Shown here piece after piece: positions 9,016 to 18,314 of a DNA stretch of 64,000 nt. Each line of letters begins with the position of its first letter. Within the stretch, counting starts at the first letter, position 1. Below the pieces are notes generated by a model that was not told the DNA's origin, ran no database searches, and worked only from the letters and a program-made list of their open reading frames with translations. A program made the translations under genes and the position numbers. This DNA comes from Luteimonas panaciterrae (GTDB lineage Bacteria; Pseudomonadota; Gammaproteobacteria; Xanthomonadales; Xanthomonadaceae): contig NZ_JAJAVH010000016.1 of the NCBI RefSeq assembly GCF_020511115.1, forward strand, positions 1 to 64,000. Direction: 5' to 3'.

Positions 9016-10323
9016 ATGAGCCTGTTCGTCCTCGGCATCAACCACCAGACCGCACCGGTCGCCCTGCGTGAGCGCGTCGCCTTTGGCGACGACGCCGTGC
9101 CGGGCGCCCTGTCGGCGCTGCGTGCGCTGCCGGGGGTCCATGAAGTGGCGCTGCTGTCCACCTGCAACCGCACCGAGCTGTATGCCGAAGCCGACGGCGA
9201 CGGACAGGTGCTGACGGACTGGCTCGCCACGCACCCGGCCGACGGCAGCGGCGACCTGCATGCCTATCTCTACCGTCATCGCGACGCCGACGCCGTGCGT
9301 CATCTGTTCCGCGTCGCCACCGGCCTGGATTCGCTGGTACTGGGCGAGCCGCAGATCCTCGGCCAGGTGAAGCAGGCCTGGGCCTCCGCGCGCGGTGCCG
9401 GGACGCTCGGCGGACAGCTCGACCGCGTCTTCCAGCACGCCTTCGTCACCGCCAAGCGCGCGCGCACCGAAACCCGCATCGGCAACAGCCCGGTGTCGGT
9501 GGCCTCGATGGCGGTGCGGCTGGCGCAGGAATCGTTCGCGCGGCTGTCGGATTCGGTGGTGCTGCTGATCGGTGCCGGCGAAACCATCGAACTGGTCGCA
9601 CGCCATCTGTCGCAGGCCAAGGTGAAACGCCTGCTGGTCGCCAACCGCACCTACGTGCACGCGCAGGAGTTGGCCGCACGCCACGACGGCGTGCCGCTGC
9701 CGCTGGAGGAACTCGGCCACCATCTGTTCTCGGCCGACATCGTCTTTTCCGCCACCGCCGCACGCGAGCCGATCCTGTCGCGCGCGCAGGTCGCGACCGC
9801 GCTGGCCGCGCGCCGGCACCGGCCGATGCTGCTGCTCGATCTCGCGGTGCCGCGCGACATCGCCACCGATGTCGCCGAACTCGACGACGTGTTCCTCTAC
9901 ACCGTCGACGATCTCGAACGCGCGGTGGAGGACAACCGTCGCGGCCGCCGCGAAGCCGCCGACGAGGCCGAGGCCATCGTCGAACTCCAGGTAGCCCGCT
10001 ACGCCGAGACGCTGGCCGCCGGCAGCCGCAACGAACCGCTCAAGCGCCTGCGCGCGCATGGCGAATCCACGCGCAGCGACGTACTGGCCAAGGCCAAGCA
10101 GCAGCTGGCCGCCGGCCACGCGCCGGAAGCCGTGCTCGAATTCCTGGCGCACACCTTGACCAACCGTCTGCTGCATCCACCGACAGCGGCGCTGCGCGAA
10201 GCGGCGGTGACGGGCGATATCGATCTGCTGCGCGCGGTCGACAAGCTGATTCCGGAAAGCGGAAATCAGGCATCGGAAATCGCTGAAAGCGGAACATCGA
10301 AAGTGAGTGATCGGGAATCGTAG
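9016..10323 (+). CDS. hemA: Glutamyl-tRNA reductase
   Basis: A 435-residue enzyme that reduces glutamyl-tRNA(Glu) to glutamate-1-semialdehyde, the first step of C5 haem synthesis. The catalytic Cys50 is in [27 protein letters not shown] and the NADPH-binding [18 protein letters not shown] follow, then the C-terminal dimerisation helix. The last codons are low-complexity and repetitive ([15 protein letters not shown]), longer than usual. The next gene is prfA, the standard pairing. Confidence 0.96.
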   Translation: MSLFVLGINHQTAPVALRERVAFGDDAVPGALSALRALPGVHEVALLSTCNRTELYAEADGDGQVLTDWLATHPADGSGDLHAYLYRHRDADAVRHLFRVATGLDSLVLGEPQILGQVKQAWASARGAGTLGGQLDRVFQHAFVTAKRARTETRIGNSPVSVASMAVRLAQESFARLSDSVVLLIGAGETIELVARHLSQAKVKRLLVANRTYVHAQELAARHDGVPLPLEELGHHLFSADIVFSATAAREPILSRAQVATALAARRHRPMLLLDLAVPRDIATDVAELDDVFLYTVDDLERAVEDNRRGRREAADEAEAIVELQVARYAETLAAGSRNEPLKRLRAHGESTRSDVLAKAKQQLAAGHAPEAVLEFLAHTLTNRLLHPPTAALREAAVTGDIDLLRAVDKLIPESGNQASEIAESGTSKVSDRES

Positions 10324-10387
10324 CGACGACAATTCCGTTCCTGTCGCCCTCGTTTTCCGATCCCTCACTTCCCGGTTCCCACATCCC

Positions 10388-11491
10388 ATGCTCCCTACCC
10401 TGCGCCGTAAGCTCGAAGCCCTGGCCGAGCGCCGCGACGAACTCGAACGATTGCTCGCCGATCCTGGCGTGGTCGGCGATCAGGAGCGCTTCCGCGCCTA
10501 CTCGCGCGAATTCGCGCAGCTGGAACCGGTCGCGCGCGCGCTCGCGGACGAGGCGCGCGCGCGCGAGGACCTCGCCGCCGCCGAGGCGATGCGCAACGAT
10601 CCCCAGCTTCAAAACGAGCCCGGCCTGCGCGAGCTGGCCGACGAGGAGATCGACGCCGCCAACACGCGATTGGCCGAACTCGACACCGCATTGATGGCCC
10701 TGCTCGTCCCGCGCGATGCGCGCGACGACGGCGACCTGTACCTGGAAGTCCGCGCCGGCACCGGCGGCGACGAAGCGGCGATCTTCGCCGGCGATCTGTT
10801 CCGCATGTACTCGCGCTACGCCGAACGCCAGGGCTGGCGCGTGGAAGTGGAATCGGCCAATCCCGGCGAACACGGCGGCTTCCGCGAAATCATCGCGCGC
10901 GTCGAGGGACGCGGTGCCTACGCGCATCTGAAATTCGAATCCGGCACACATCGCGTGCAGCGCGTGCCGGAAACCGAATCGCAGGGCCGCATCCACACCT
11001 CCGCCGCGACGGTCGCGATCATTCCGATCGCGGAAGACAGCGCGCCGATCGAGATCAATCCCGCCGATCTGAAGGTCGACACCTTCCGCTCTTCGGGCGC
11101 CGGCGGCCAGCACGTCAACAAGACCGAATCGGCGATCCGCATCACCCACGTCCCGAGCGGGGTTGTCGTCGAATCACAGACCGAACGTTCGCAACACGCC
11201 AACCGCGACAAGGCCATGAAGCGCCTGCAAGCCATGCTCGCCGAGGCCGAAGCGGCGAAACAGGCCGCGGCCACCGCCGAGACGCGGCGCCTGCAGGTCG
11301 GCAGCGGCGATCGCAGCCAGCGCATCCGCACCTACAACTATCCGCAGGGACGCATCACCGACCATCGCATCGAGGGGCTCACGCTCTACGATCTGCCCAA
11401 CGTGATGGAAGGTGCGCTGGATGCGTTGATCGAGCGTCTGTCGCGCGAACACCAGGCCGACGAGCTGGCGCAGTTGACGGCTGCGGCCTGA
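10388..11491 (+). CDS. prfA: Peptide chain release factor 1
   Basis: A 367-residue RF1 that reads UAA/UAG. The tripeptide anticodon is PET in [19 protein letters not shown], and the peptidyl-transferase motif GGQ is in [15 protein letters not shown]. The frame opens earlier (10307) inside hemA, but the ATG at 10388 gives the family start [12 protein letters not shown]. prmC, the methyltransferase for this GGQ glutamine, usually follows but here is near 48.4 kb. Confidence 0.96.
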   Translation: MLPTLRRKLEALAERRDELERLLADPGVVGDQERFRAYSREFAQLEPVARALADEARAREDLAAAEAMRNDPQLQNEPGLRELADEEIDAANTRLAELDTALMALLVPRDARDDGDLYLEVRAGTGGDEAAIFAGDLFRMYSRYAERQGWRVEVESANPGEHGGFREIIARVEGRGAYAHLKFESGTHRVQRVPETESQGRIHTSAATVAIIPIAEDSAPIEINPADLKVDTFRSSGAGGQHVNKTESAIRITHVPSGVVVESQTERSQHANRDKAMKRLQAMLAEAEAAKQAAATAETRRLQVGSGDRSQRIRTYNYPQGRITDHRIEGLTLYDLPNVMEGALDALIERLSREHQADELAQLTAAA

Positions 11492-11496
11492 GTTTT

Positions 11497-11527
11497 CTCG
11501 TCATTCTCGCCTGCGCGGGAATGATGA
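11497..11527 (+). terminator. Hairpin after prfA, member of the GTCATTC repeat family
   Basis: CTCGTCATTCTCGC pairs with GCGGGAATGATGAG (14 pairs, two G-U) starting 5 nt after the prfA stop. No T-run follows. It belongs to the palindromic repeat family also seen at 48343, 55795 and 62451, and may serve as a terminator or mRNA-stabilising end. Confidence 0.5.
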
Positions 11528-11560
11528 GCCCTGGGCTCCTCGTCATGAGAAACTGGAGCG

Positions 11561-12013
11561 ATGAAGACCTCCATCCGCCGCGCCACCCTCGACGATCTCG
11601 ATGCTCTCACGCCCCTGTTCGATGCCTACCGCGGTTTCTATGAGCAGCGCTCGGAACCCGAACTCGCGCGCGACTTCCTGCAAGCGCGCCTGCAACGCGG
11701 CGAATCGGTGATCTTCCTCGGACACATCGACAACACACCCGCCGGCTTCACCCAGTTGTATCCGATGTTCTCCTCGGTGCGCGCCACGCGCATCTGGATC
11801 CTCAACGATTTGTTCGTCGCGCCGGAGGCACGCCGCCACGGCGTTGCCCAAGGCCTGCTGCAGGCCGCCGCGGATTTCGCGCGCGCGGACGGCGCCGCCC
11901 GCCTCGAACTGGAAACCACGCCGGACAACCTCACCGCGCAGGCGCTGTATCGCGCGCAAGGGTGGCAGGCATTCGACGACACCTTGCGCTTCCGCCTGCC
12001 ACTCGTGGATTGA
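11561..12013 (+). CDS. GNAT-family N-acetyltransferase
   Basis: A 150-residue single-domain GNAT. The acetyl-CoA binding motif A is WILNDLFVAPEARRHGVAQGLL, with the R/QxxGxG/A loop as RRHGVA. The C-terminal motif LELETTPDNLTAQALYRAQG is typical. The substrate is not evident; related proteins acetylate small amines or protein N-termini. It ends 14 nt before the next gene, so they may share a transcript. Confidence 0.85.
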   Translation: MKTSIRRATLDDLDALTPLFDAYRGFYEQRSEPELARDFLQARLQRGESVIFLGHIDNTPAGFTQLYPMFSSVRATRIWILNDLFVAPEARRHGVAQGLLQAAADFARADGAARLELETTPDNLTAQALYRAQGWQAFDDTLRFRLPLVD

Positions 12014-12027
12014 ACGGAGCGCACGCG

Positions 12028-13776
12028 ATGCCCCATCGCGACGACCCGCGTCGCCTGGCCGCCAGACGCGCCATCGAGCGCGAACCGCGCAATGCCATGG
12101 CCTGGGTCCTGCTCGCGGAAGCCGAGCTGGATGCCGGCGACGCCAACGCGGGCGCCGCCGCGGCGCAGCGCGCGATCATGCTCGCGCCCGGACACCCGGA
12201 AGCACTCGCGCGGCTCGGTTACGCGCAATGGATGCAGGGCCGCCACGCCGAAGCCGCCGCGAGCCTGCGCGCGGCCTCACGCAATGCGCCGAACCATCCC
12301 GGCATCGCGCTCTGGCTCGGCCATGTCCTGGAGGACGTCGGCGAAGCCGAGGCCGCCAACGACGCGTACACACACGCCTATCGGCTCGCGCCCGATCCGG
12401 CGATCGCCGCCTATCTGTTGGCGTGGCGGCGCCGGCTCTGCGATTGGCGCGATCTGGATCGGTTGACCCAACAAGTACGCGAAGCCGTGCGCCAAGGCCG
12501 CGCCGTAATCGAGCCCTTCGCTTTCCTCAGCGAAGACGCCAGCGCCGCCGAGCAATTGCAGTGCGCACGTTTGCGCGCAGGCGCAATCGCGGGCAGCGTG
12601 CGCCCGCTACCCGCGTCGGCACCGGTGGCGGGAGCACAGATCGCAAGAGCACCGCTCCGCATCGGATTCCTGTCCAATGGTTTCGGCGCGCATCCGACCG
12701 GCCTGCTGACGGTCGCGTTCTTCGAAGCGCTCGCCGCGCATTCCGACATCGAGACGCATCTGTTCGCATTGAATCGCGACGACGGCAGCGAAGTACGCCG
12801 GCGCCTGCAAGCCGCGGCGCACACGCTGCACGATGTCGCGCAGCGCCCGCACGCGCAGGTCGCCATGAACATCCGCGATACCGGCATCGAAATCCTCTTC
12901 GACCTGCGCGGCTGGGGCGGCGGCGGCACGCCGGAAGTGCTGGCGATGCGTCCGGCGCCGCTGCAGGTGAACTGGCTCGCGTATCCCGGCACCTCCGGCG
13001 CGCCGTGGATCGATTACGTGCTGGCCGATCCTTTCGTCCTGCCGTCATCGCTTGCGGCATCGTTTTCCGAACGCTTGGCATGGTTGCCGCGCTGCTTCCA
13101 GCCTTCCGACACCCGTCGCGCCATCCCACAACCACAACCACGCGGCGCCTATGGCCTGCCGGAACATGGTGTGGTGTTCTGCTGTTTCAACAACAGTTAC
13201 AAATTGAATCCATCGAGCTTCTCGCGCGCGCTCGCGGTGCTGGCGCAGGTGGAAGGCAGCGTGCTGTGGCTACTGTCCGGCCCCGGCAGCGCTGATGCGC
13301 GCTTGCGCGCGGCCGCGCAGGCGGCCGGCATCGACGCCTCACGACTGGTCTTCATGCCGAAGCAACCGCAGGCCGAATACCTCGCGCGCCTGCAACACGC
13401 CGATCTGTTCCTCGACACCAATCCCTATAACGCCCACACCACCGCATCGGATGCCTTGTGGGCCGGCTGTCCGGTACTGACGCGGCCCGGCGACACCTTC
13501 GCCGCGCGCGTGGCCGGCAGCCTCAACTATCATCTCGGCCTGGACGAGATGAACGTGCGCGACGACGCCGAGTACATCGCGCTCGCGACCGCGCTCGGCC
13601 GCGACCCCGAACGCCTGTCCGCGCTGCGCGCGCGTCTACGCGAGCGAGTGACCACATCCGGATTATTCGAAATGACCGCCTTCGCCGCCGACTTCGCCTC
13701 CATCGTGACGCGCATGGCGGAACGCCGTCGCGACGGCCTCGCGCCCGCCGATCTGGCCGACACGGCTCGAAGCTGA
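12028..13776 (+). CDS. TPR protein with O-GlcNAc-transferase-type (SPINDLY-like) catalytic domain
   Basis: A 582-residue protein with about 140 residues of TPR repeats (for example ALARLGYAQWMQGRHAEAAA) followed by an OGT/GT41 C-terminal domain. Recognisable motifs are LRIGFLSNGFGAHPTG, LNWLAYPGTSG-like VNWLAYPGTSGAPWIDY, FCCFNNSYKLNP, and the nucleotide-sugar region DLFLDTNPYNAHTTASDALWAG with CPVLTRPG. It probably transfers a sugar to protein Ser/Thr or Asn. GGAG 9 nt upstream supports the ATG at 12028. Donor and targets cannot be read. A second TPR-modification enzyme, a sulfotransferase, is at 23404. Confidence 0.85.
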   Translation: MPHRDDPRRLAARRAIEREPRNAMAWVLLAEAELDAGDANAGAAAAQRAIMLAPGHPEALARLGYAQWMQGRHAEAAASLRAASRNAPNHPGIALWLGHVLEDVGEAEAANDAYTHAYRLAPDPAIAAYLLAWRRRLCDWRDLDRLTQQVREAVRQGRAVIEPFAFLSEDASAAEQLQCARLRAGAIAGSVRPLPASAPVAGAQIARAPLRIGFLSNGFGAHPTGLLTVAFFEALAAHSDIETHLFALNRDDGSEVRRRLQAAAHTLHDVAQRPHAQVAMNIRDTGIEILFDLRGWGGGGTPEVLAMRPAPLQVNWLAYPGTSGAPWIDYVLADPFVLPSSLAASFSERLAWLPRCFQPSDTRRAIPQPQPRGAYGLPEHGVVFCCFNNSYKLNPSSFSRALAVLAQVEGSVLWLLSGPGSADARLRAAAQAAGIDASRLVFMPKQPQAEYLARLQHADLFLDTNPYNAHTTASDALWAGCPVLTRPGDTFAARVAGSLNYHLGLDEMNVRDDAEYIALATALGRDPERLSALRARLRERVTTSGLFEMTAFAADFASIVTRMAERRRDGLAPADLADTARS

Positions 13777-13777
13777 C

Positions 13778-15139
13778 TCAATCAAGCGGCTTCCTGAGCC
13801 GCTCGGCCTGTTCGACCCAGACTGCCTCGGAAATCCCAAGCACCTTGCCTCGCGCCTTGAGCAACCGACCGCCGACGATGACGGTCTCGACATTGCGCGG
13901 TTGGCCGTTGAAGACGATCTGACTGGGCCAATCGACCTTGGGCGCGAAATTCGCCGCCTCCGGATCGATCACGATCAGGTCCGCGCGCTTGCCCGGCGTC
14001 AGCGATCCGATCTCGTGTTCCAGCCCCAGCACTTCCGCGCCTCCGAGCGTCGCCATGCGCAACACCTGCGCCACCGTCGGCGGCGTCGTTGCACTCAACC
14101 GGCTCGCGCGCTGCAATCCGACGGCCGCGCGCATCAGGTTGAACATGTCTGTGGTGTCGTTGGTGCCGCCATCCAATCCCAATCCGATCTTGATCCCCGC
14201 CTGCAGCAATTCCGGCATCCGAATCACGCCAGAAGCCAGGCGCATGTTGCTCAACGGGCAATGAGCGACGCGCACACCGCGACTGGCGAGCAGAGTGATC
14301 TCCTCGTCGGTGAGATGGATCGCATGGTTGACCATCAAGTTCGACTTGATCGCCCCGGCCTGCTCCAGCGAAGCAATCTGGCCGTTCTGGCGATCGGCGA
14401 TGTTTTCGTGCAGATGCACGTTGGTATCCACACCGAGTTCATCGGCCAACCGCACCATGCCGGCCAGCACCGCTTCGTTGCCACTGCGCGCGATGCCGCA
14501 CAGTTGCAGATGCGCCAGCGGGTTGTGGTCGATCACCTCTTGCTTCACCCGCCTGATATTGCCCTCCTGCGCCGGATCGAAGCAGTAGGCGAACACGAAG
14601 CGCAGTCCTGAGTCGGTCAACGCGCGCAGATCCGCATTGGCGAATCCGGCGTTGAACGCGTGCGACCAGTCGGTAACGGTCGTCACACCCGTGGTGATCG
14701 CATCGAAAATGCTCAAGCGCACGGCGGCGTAGGTCTGCTCCGGCGTCATGCGTGGTCCGACGTCGCGCATACACGCGGACAGCCAACCGACCACGGTCTG
14801 ATCGGTGCCGCAGTCGCGGATCATCGACTGCCATAAATGGGTATGGGTATCGACGAATCCCGGCATCACGATCTTGCCGCTGGCATCGATCACCGTGGCG
14901 CCGGAGGCCGGCAGTTTCTTGCCGACCTGCACGATCCGGCCGTCCTCGAGCAGGACATCCGCCTTCTCGAGCGATCCCAGCTCGCCCTGTCCCAGCTGCG
15001 GGTCCATGGTCAGCACCAATTCGGCATTGCGCACCAGGATTCGTGATCCCTGCGCGTTCGCGAGCGAAACGCAACCCAGCGCGAGCAGCAAGGCGGCGGC
15101 GAAGCGGCCCGCCAGCCGCCGCTGTCGTGATTTCATCAT
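13778..15139 (-). CDS. Exported metal-dependent amidohydrolase (ATZ/TRZ, deaminase type)
   Basis: A 453-residue amidohydrolase with a signal peptide of about 25 residues ending ANA. Metal ligands are visible as HTHLWQ, HLHEN and the conserved Asp in GLGLDGGTND; NHAIHLTDEE carries a further His. The fold resembles S-adenosylhomocysteine/methylthioadenosine and atrazine-type deaminases, but those are mostly cytoplasmic, whereas this one is predicted to be exported. Tandem ATGs at 15139/15136 follow a GAG-AAAGAG Shine-Dalgarno. It is convergent with the OGT gene, with 1 nt between stops. Substrate unknown. Confidence 0.82.
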   Translation of the reverse strand: MMKSRQRRLAGRFAAALLLALGCVSLANAQGSRILVRNAELVLTMDPQLGQGELGSLEKADVLLEDGRIVQVGKKLPASGATVIDASGKIVMPGFVDTHTHLWQSMIRDCGTDQTVVGWLSACMRDVGPRMTPEQTYAAVRLSIFDAITTGVTTVTDWSHAFNAGFANADLRALTDSGLRFVFAYCFDPAQEGNIRRVKQEVIDHNPLAHLQLCGIARSGNEAVLAGMVRLADELGVDTNVHLHENIADRQNGQIASLEQAGAIKSNLMVNHAIHLTDEEITLLASRGVRVAHCPLSNMRLASGVIRMPELLQAGIKIGLGLDGGTNDTTDMFNLMRAAVGLQRASRLSATTPPTVAQVLRMATLGGAEVLGLEHEIGSLTPGKRADLIVIDPEAANFAPKVDWPSQIVFNGQPRNVETVIVGGRLLKARGKVLGISEAVWVEQAERLRKPLD

Positions 15140-15293
15140 CTCTTTCTCGTCGTGGAGGCCAGATCGCGCAGCTTGGTGCATGGCGCATCCACGGAAGATC
15201 AAGAAACAATCCCCGCGATATGACAGCGAGAGGGCTTCCGCTGCCGGGTCCGGCCATTGACCCAAGCGGGCCGGCAAGGCCTACACTTCGCCC

Positions 15294-15866
15294 ATGACCG
15301 CTTCCCCCGACTTCATTCCCCTGCGCCTATGCCTGCTGACGGTATCGGACACGCGCACCCTCGCGAACGACAGCTCCGGCGATTACCTCGCCCAGGCCCT
15401 TGGCGCCGAGGGCCATGCGCTGCACGAGCGTCTCGTGCTTCCCGATGATCGCTACCAGTTGCGCGCCGTGGTGTCGCGCTGGATCGCCGACGTCGCCGTC
15501 AACGGCGTCCTGGTCACCGGCGGCACCGGCTTCACCGGCCGCGATTCCACGCCCGAAGCGCTCGCGCCACTGCTGGACAAGGAAATGCCGGGCTTCGGCG
15601 AACTGTTCCGCGCGATCTCGTTCGAGGAAATCGGCACGTCGTCGCTGCAGTCACGCGCGTTCGCGGGACTGGCCAACGGCACTTTCGTCTTCTGTCTGCC
15701 AGGTTCCACGTCGGCTTGCCGCACGGCGTGGGAGAAGATCATTCGCGCACAGCTGGATGCGCGCACCAAGCCTTGCAATCTCGCTACGCTACGGCCCCGC
15801 TTATTGGAAAGTCCGCATATGGATGTGCGGGCTTTTGATCAGGGACGATCAAAGGACCCCTCTTGA
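15294..15866 (+). CDS. moaB: Molybdenum cofactor biosynthesis protein B
   Basis: A 190-residue MoaB/MogA-fold protein that adenylylates molybdopterin. Family motifs LTVSDTRT, VTGGTGFTGRDSTPEAL and LPGSTSACRTAW are intact. The usual ending PCN occurs at about residue 163, after which the frame runs on for about 27 residues through a hairpin at 15808-15835. The stop overlaps the start of the next gene (TTGA). No other moa genes are nearby. Confidence 0.92.
   Translation: MTASPDFIPLRLCLLTVSDTRTLANDSSGDYLAQALGAEGHALHERLVLPDDRYQLRAVVSRWIADVAVNGVLVTGGTGFTGRDSTPEALAPLLDKEMPGFGELFRAISFEEIGTSSLQSRAFAGLANGTFVFCLPGSTSACRTAWEKIIRAQLDARTKPCNLATLRPRLLESPHMDVRAFDQGRSKDPS
15808..15836 (+). terminator. Terminator-like hairpin inside the moaB 3' end
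   Basis: AAAGTCCGCA pairs with TGCGGGCTTT (10 pairs, one G-U), followed by T and GATC. It lies within the last 20 codons of moaB, so it would attenuate read-through into the HTH gene unless ribosomes cover it. The same motif style occurs after tRNA-Gln at 5399. Confidence 0.5.
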
Positions 15867-16204
15867 ACATGCCTATCGCTACGACTCTACGGTTACTTGC
15901 CAAGGCACGCGGCCTGAGCGCCACCGATATCGCCACCGCGATTCCGCGCGCAGGTGCGGCCACTGTCTCCGCCTGGCTGCGCGGCGAAAAATTGCCCGGC
16001 AAGGATCAGCTCGACGCGCTTGCTCGCACTTTCGGCGTGCCGGCCGGCGCGTTGCTCGCCGAACTCGCCAGCCAGCTCGATCCGGCGCGCACCAAGGGCG
16101 AGCATGCCCTGCTCGCCGCCTATCGCGCGCTCAACACACGCCAGCAAGGCGCGCTGCTGGAAGTCGCGCGCAGCATGGCCGACCGCAAACCGAGCAAGCG
16201 ATAG
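15863..16204 (+). CDS. XRE-family DNA-binding protein
   Basis: A small helix-turn-helix protein of 113 residues. The XRE HTH spans about 5-60 (KARGLSATDIATAIPRAGAA, then TVSAWLRGEKLPGKDQLDAL). A TTG at 15863 has AGGA at good spacing and overlaps the moaB stop; an ATG at 15869 is the alternative. Targets unknown; autoregulation would be usual for the family. Confidence 0.8.
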   Translation: MNMPIATTLRLLAKARGLSATDIATAIPRAGAATVSAWLRGEKLPGKDQLDALARTFGVPAGALLAELASQLDPARTKGEHALLAAYRALNTRQQGALLEVARSMADRKPSKR

Positions 16205-16214
16205 GCGAACGGTG

Positions 16215-16994
16215 ATGAAGAAACTCAAGCGCAAGGAATACGAAGAGCTGCTGGAGCCGTTGCAGAACGAGCTCGCCGCGATGGCGCGCTGGCTCGCGCA
16301 CTCCGGCCGCCGCGTGGTGGTGATCTTCGAAGGCCGTGACACGGCCGGCAAGGGTGGCGCGATCGGCGCGATCACCGAGTATCTCAATCCACGTCAGTGC
16401 CGCGTGGCCGCACTGCCGAAACCCAACGAGCGCGAGGCCACGCAGTGGTATTTCCAGCGCTACATCTCGCATCTGCCTGCCGCCGGCGAACTTGTTCTGT
16501 TCGATCGCAGCTGGTACAACCGCGCCGGTGTCGAGAAGGTGATGGGATTCGCGAAGGATGCGCAGGTACGGGCTTTCCTCAAGCAGGCGCCGGTTTTCGA
16601 GAAGTTGCTCGTCGACGACGGCACCCTGCTGTTCAAGTACTGGCTGTGCACCGACCAGGCCGAGCAGGAAGAGCGCTTTGCCGAACGTCTTGAAGACCCG
16701 CTCAAGCGCTGGAAGCTTTCGCCCATCGACTTGGAAGCGCGCAAGCATTACGCCGACTACACCAAAGCACGCGAGGCGATGCTGAAGGCGACGCACACCA
16801 AGCATGCGCCATGGACCCTGGTCGATTTCAACGATCAGCGACGCGGCCGCCTGACCCTGATCCGCGATCTGCTCGCGCGATTGCCGGAAACGAATGTGCC
16901 AGAAAAGAAAATCGATTTCGAGAAACTGACCGGCAAGCCACAGAAAGAACGTTTCGGCATCCTGAAGCCGATCACCTCTTTCAATACGGACTGA
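16215..16994 (+). CDS. ppk2: Polyphosphate kinase 2
   Basis: A 259-residue single-domain PPK2 that transfers phosphate between polyphosphate and nucleotides. Walker A is EGRDTAGKGG, Walker B FDRSWYNRAGVE, and the lid/arginine region lies around QEERFAERLEDPLKRWKLS. The length fits the one-domain class used for nucleotide regeneration. The open frame begins earlier, but the ATG at 16215 gives the normal N-terminus. It follows the XRE gene by 10 nt and may be co-transcribed. Confidence 0.92.
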   Translation: MKKLKRKEYEELLEPLQNELAAMARWLAHSGRRVVVIFEGRDTAGKGGAIGAITEYLNPRQCRVAALPKPNEREATQWYFQRYISHLPAAGELVLFDRSWYNRAGVEKVMGFAKDAQVRAFLKQAPVFEKLLVDDGTLLFKYWLCTDQAEQEERFAERLEDPLKRWKLSPIDLEARKHYADYTKAREAMLKATHTKHAPWTLVDFNDQRRGRLTLIRDLLARLPETNVPEKKIDFEKLTGKPQKERFGILKPITSFNTD

Positions 16995-17021
16995 TCGGCG
17001 CCTCTCCGATGAAATGACGCG

Positions 17022-17768
17022 TTATCGCCCTTCCTGCGATCGGCGATAAGGATGAAACAGCTGTAGCAGCCACGGCTTCTGCGCCAGGATCAAGCTCACA
17101 CCCATGCGCTCCTGCGCAGGCAGCGTGGCATCGCGCGCCAGCAGGCTGTCGAATTCCTTCGCCAGTTCGCCCAATCGCTGCCGCAGATGCTTGATGCCGG
17201 CGCTGCTCAGGCTGCCGCTGAGCAGGAACAGCGCATCCTGTTCGCCATCGAAGGGATCGGCGAAAAAATCGCCGAGCAGGTGATGACGGAAATAGCGTTC
17301 CATCGGCCCGTCCGAAAGCCAGCGGAAATTGCGCGTGGTCAGCGGACGGCCGCGATTGCCGGGCATCAGTTCGATGATGCCGAGACGATCCAGGCGCACC
17401 AACAACGCCGTCCACTGCGGCGTGGTGAAGGTGAAATGCGCCTGCACGTCTTCCTGGCGCCAGCGGTTCAAGGTCAGGAACATCGCCAGCAGCAACTGCG
17501 GATCGTCCACCAGCGCCTGTTCCTGCTCCTCGCTCAGGCTGGCCAGCGAGACGCGCCCGCGCGCCGCCTCCGCGCTGAGTTCGGCCAGACCGACGTCGAG
17601 CACGTCGCAGATTTCCTCCAGCCGCTGCAGGCTCATCGCCCGCAGCGAGAACATGCGCTTCACCGCGGCCTCGCTCAGGTGCAGACGCAGGGCCAGATCG
17701 CGGTAGGTCAGCGACTGGGCGCGCAGAATCCGCTTCAGGGCCTGGATGAGATCGACGGCGACGGTCAT
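17022..17768 (-). CDS. Transcriptional regulator with N-terminal HTH
   Basis: A 248-residue protein. Residues about 1-65 form an XRE-type HTH (SLTYRDLALRLHLSEAAVKRMF), followed by a larger domain that looks like a ligand-binding or oligomerisation region rich in Leu and Arg (LMPGNRGRPLTTRNFRWL). The full-length frame opens further up, but the ATG at 17768 fits the family. It is divergent from the DUF2145 pair, which may be its target. Function not established. Confidence 0.8.
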   Translation of the reverse strand: MTVAVDLIQALKRILRAQSLTYRDLALRLHLSEAAVKRMFSLRAMSLQRLEEICDVLDVGLAELSAEAARGRVSLASLSEEQEQALVDDPQLLLAMFLTLNRWRQEDVQAHFTFTTPQWTALLVRLDRLGIIELMPGNRGRPLTTRNFRWLSDGPMERYFRHHLLGDFFADPFDGEQDALFLLSGSLSSAGIKHLRQRLGELAKEFDSLLARDATLPAQERMGVSLILAQKPWLLQLFHPYRRSQEGR

Positions 17769-17882
17769 TGAGTATCGAAATCCTATTCCTGGCGGCGATC
17801 CTGGCGAAACCTCGTCGATGATTATTGACCGGCCCCGAACGCGGGACAAGGCTGCGCCGCAGTCCACCGCCGAGTCGTCGCC

Positions 17883-18314
17883 ATGTCGCGCCCATCCGCA
17901 TCGCCGCTTCGATTCACTCTCGCCCTGGGCTTGCTGATCGCCACCCTGCCCGGCTTCGCCGCTGTGCAGTCCGATGCTGTCAGCCGCCAGTCCACCGCCA
18001 GCCTGGATGCCTCGATCGAGGTTCCGGCCGCGGTCGCCACGGCGCTGTCCGAGGGGGCCAAGTTCGTCGTCACCGGTGTCGCCGCGAGTGGCGAAACGGT
18101 CGCGATCACCGTGTCTGCGGTCGGCACCGGCGTGTCCTTCGTGGTGCGCGTTTCGGCCGAGGCGGCCGGGAGGATGGCGCTGGTGGCCGGCGTCGCGGTC
18201 AGCGTCACCGTGGTCGCGACAGGATGGTTGCTGAGCGCGGGCGGTGAAGACCTATGCTTCATCCCCAACGAACCGGCACGCGAACTGATCCATACGCGCA
18301 GGCTCGACTCATGA
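17883..18314 (+). CDS. Small exported protein preceding a DUF2145 gene
   Basis: A 143-residue protein with a signal peptide (about 1-27, ending FAA), a Val/Ala-rich beta middle region and one predicted membrane helix (about 106-126, MALVAGVAVSVTVVATGWLL). I do not recognise a family. Its stop overlaps the start of the next gene (ATGA), so the two proteins are made together and probably act together at the cell envelope. Confidence 0.7.
   Translation: MSRPSASPLRFTLALGLLIATLPGFAAVQSDAVSRQSTASLDASIEVPAAVATALSEGAKFVVTGVAASGETVAITVSAVGTGVSFVVRVSAEAAGRMALVAGVAVSVTVVATGWLLSAGGEDLCFIPNEPARELIHTRRLDS

Noticed and set aside
16981-17901. A 306-residue ORF in another frame over the HTH regulator
   Set aside because: It is Arg-rich without hydrophobic pattern, and the alternative frame 17022-17768 carries the HTH.
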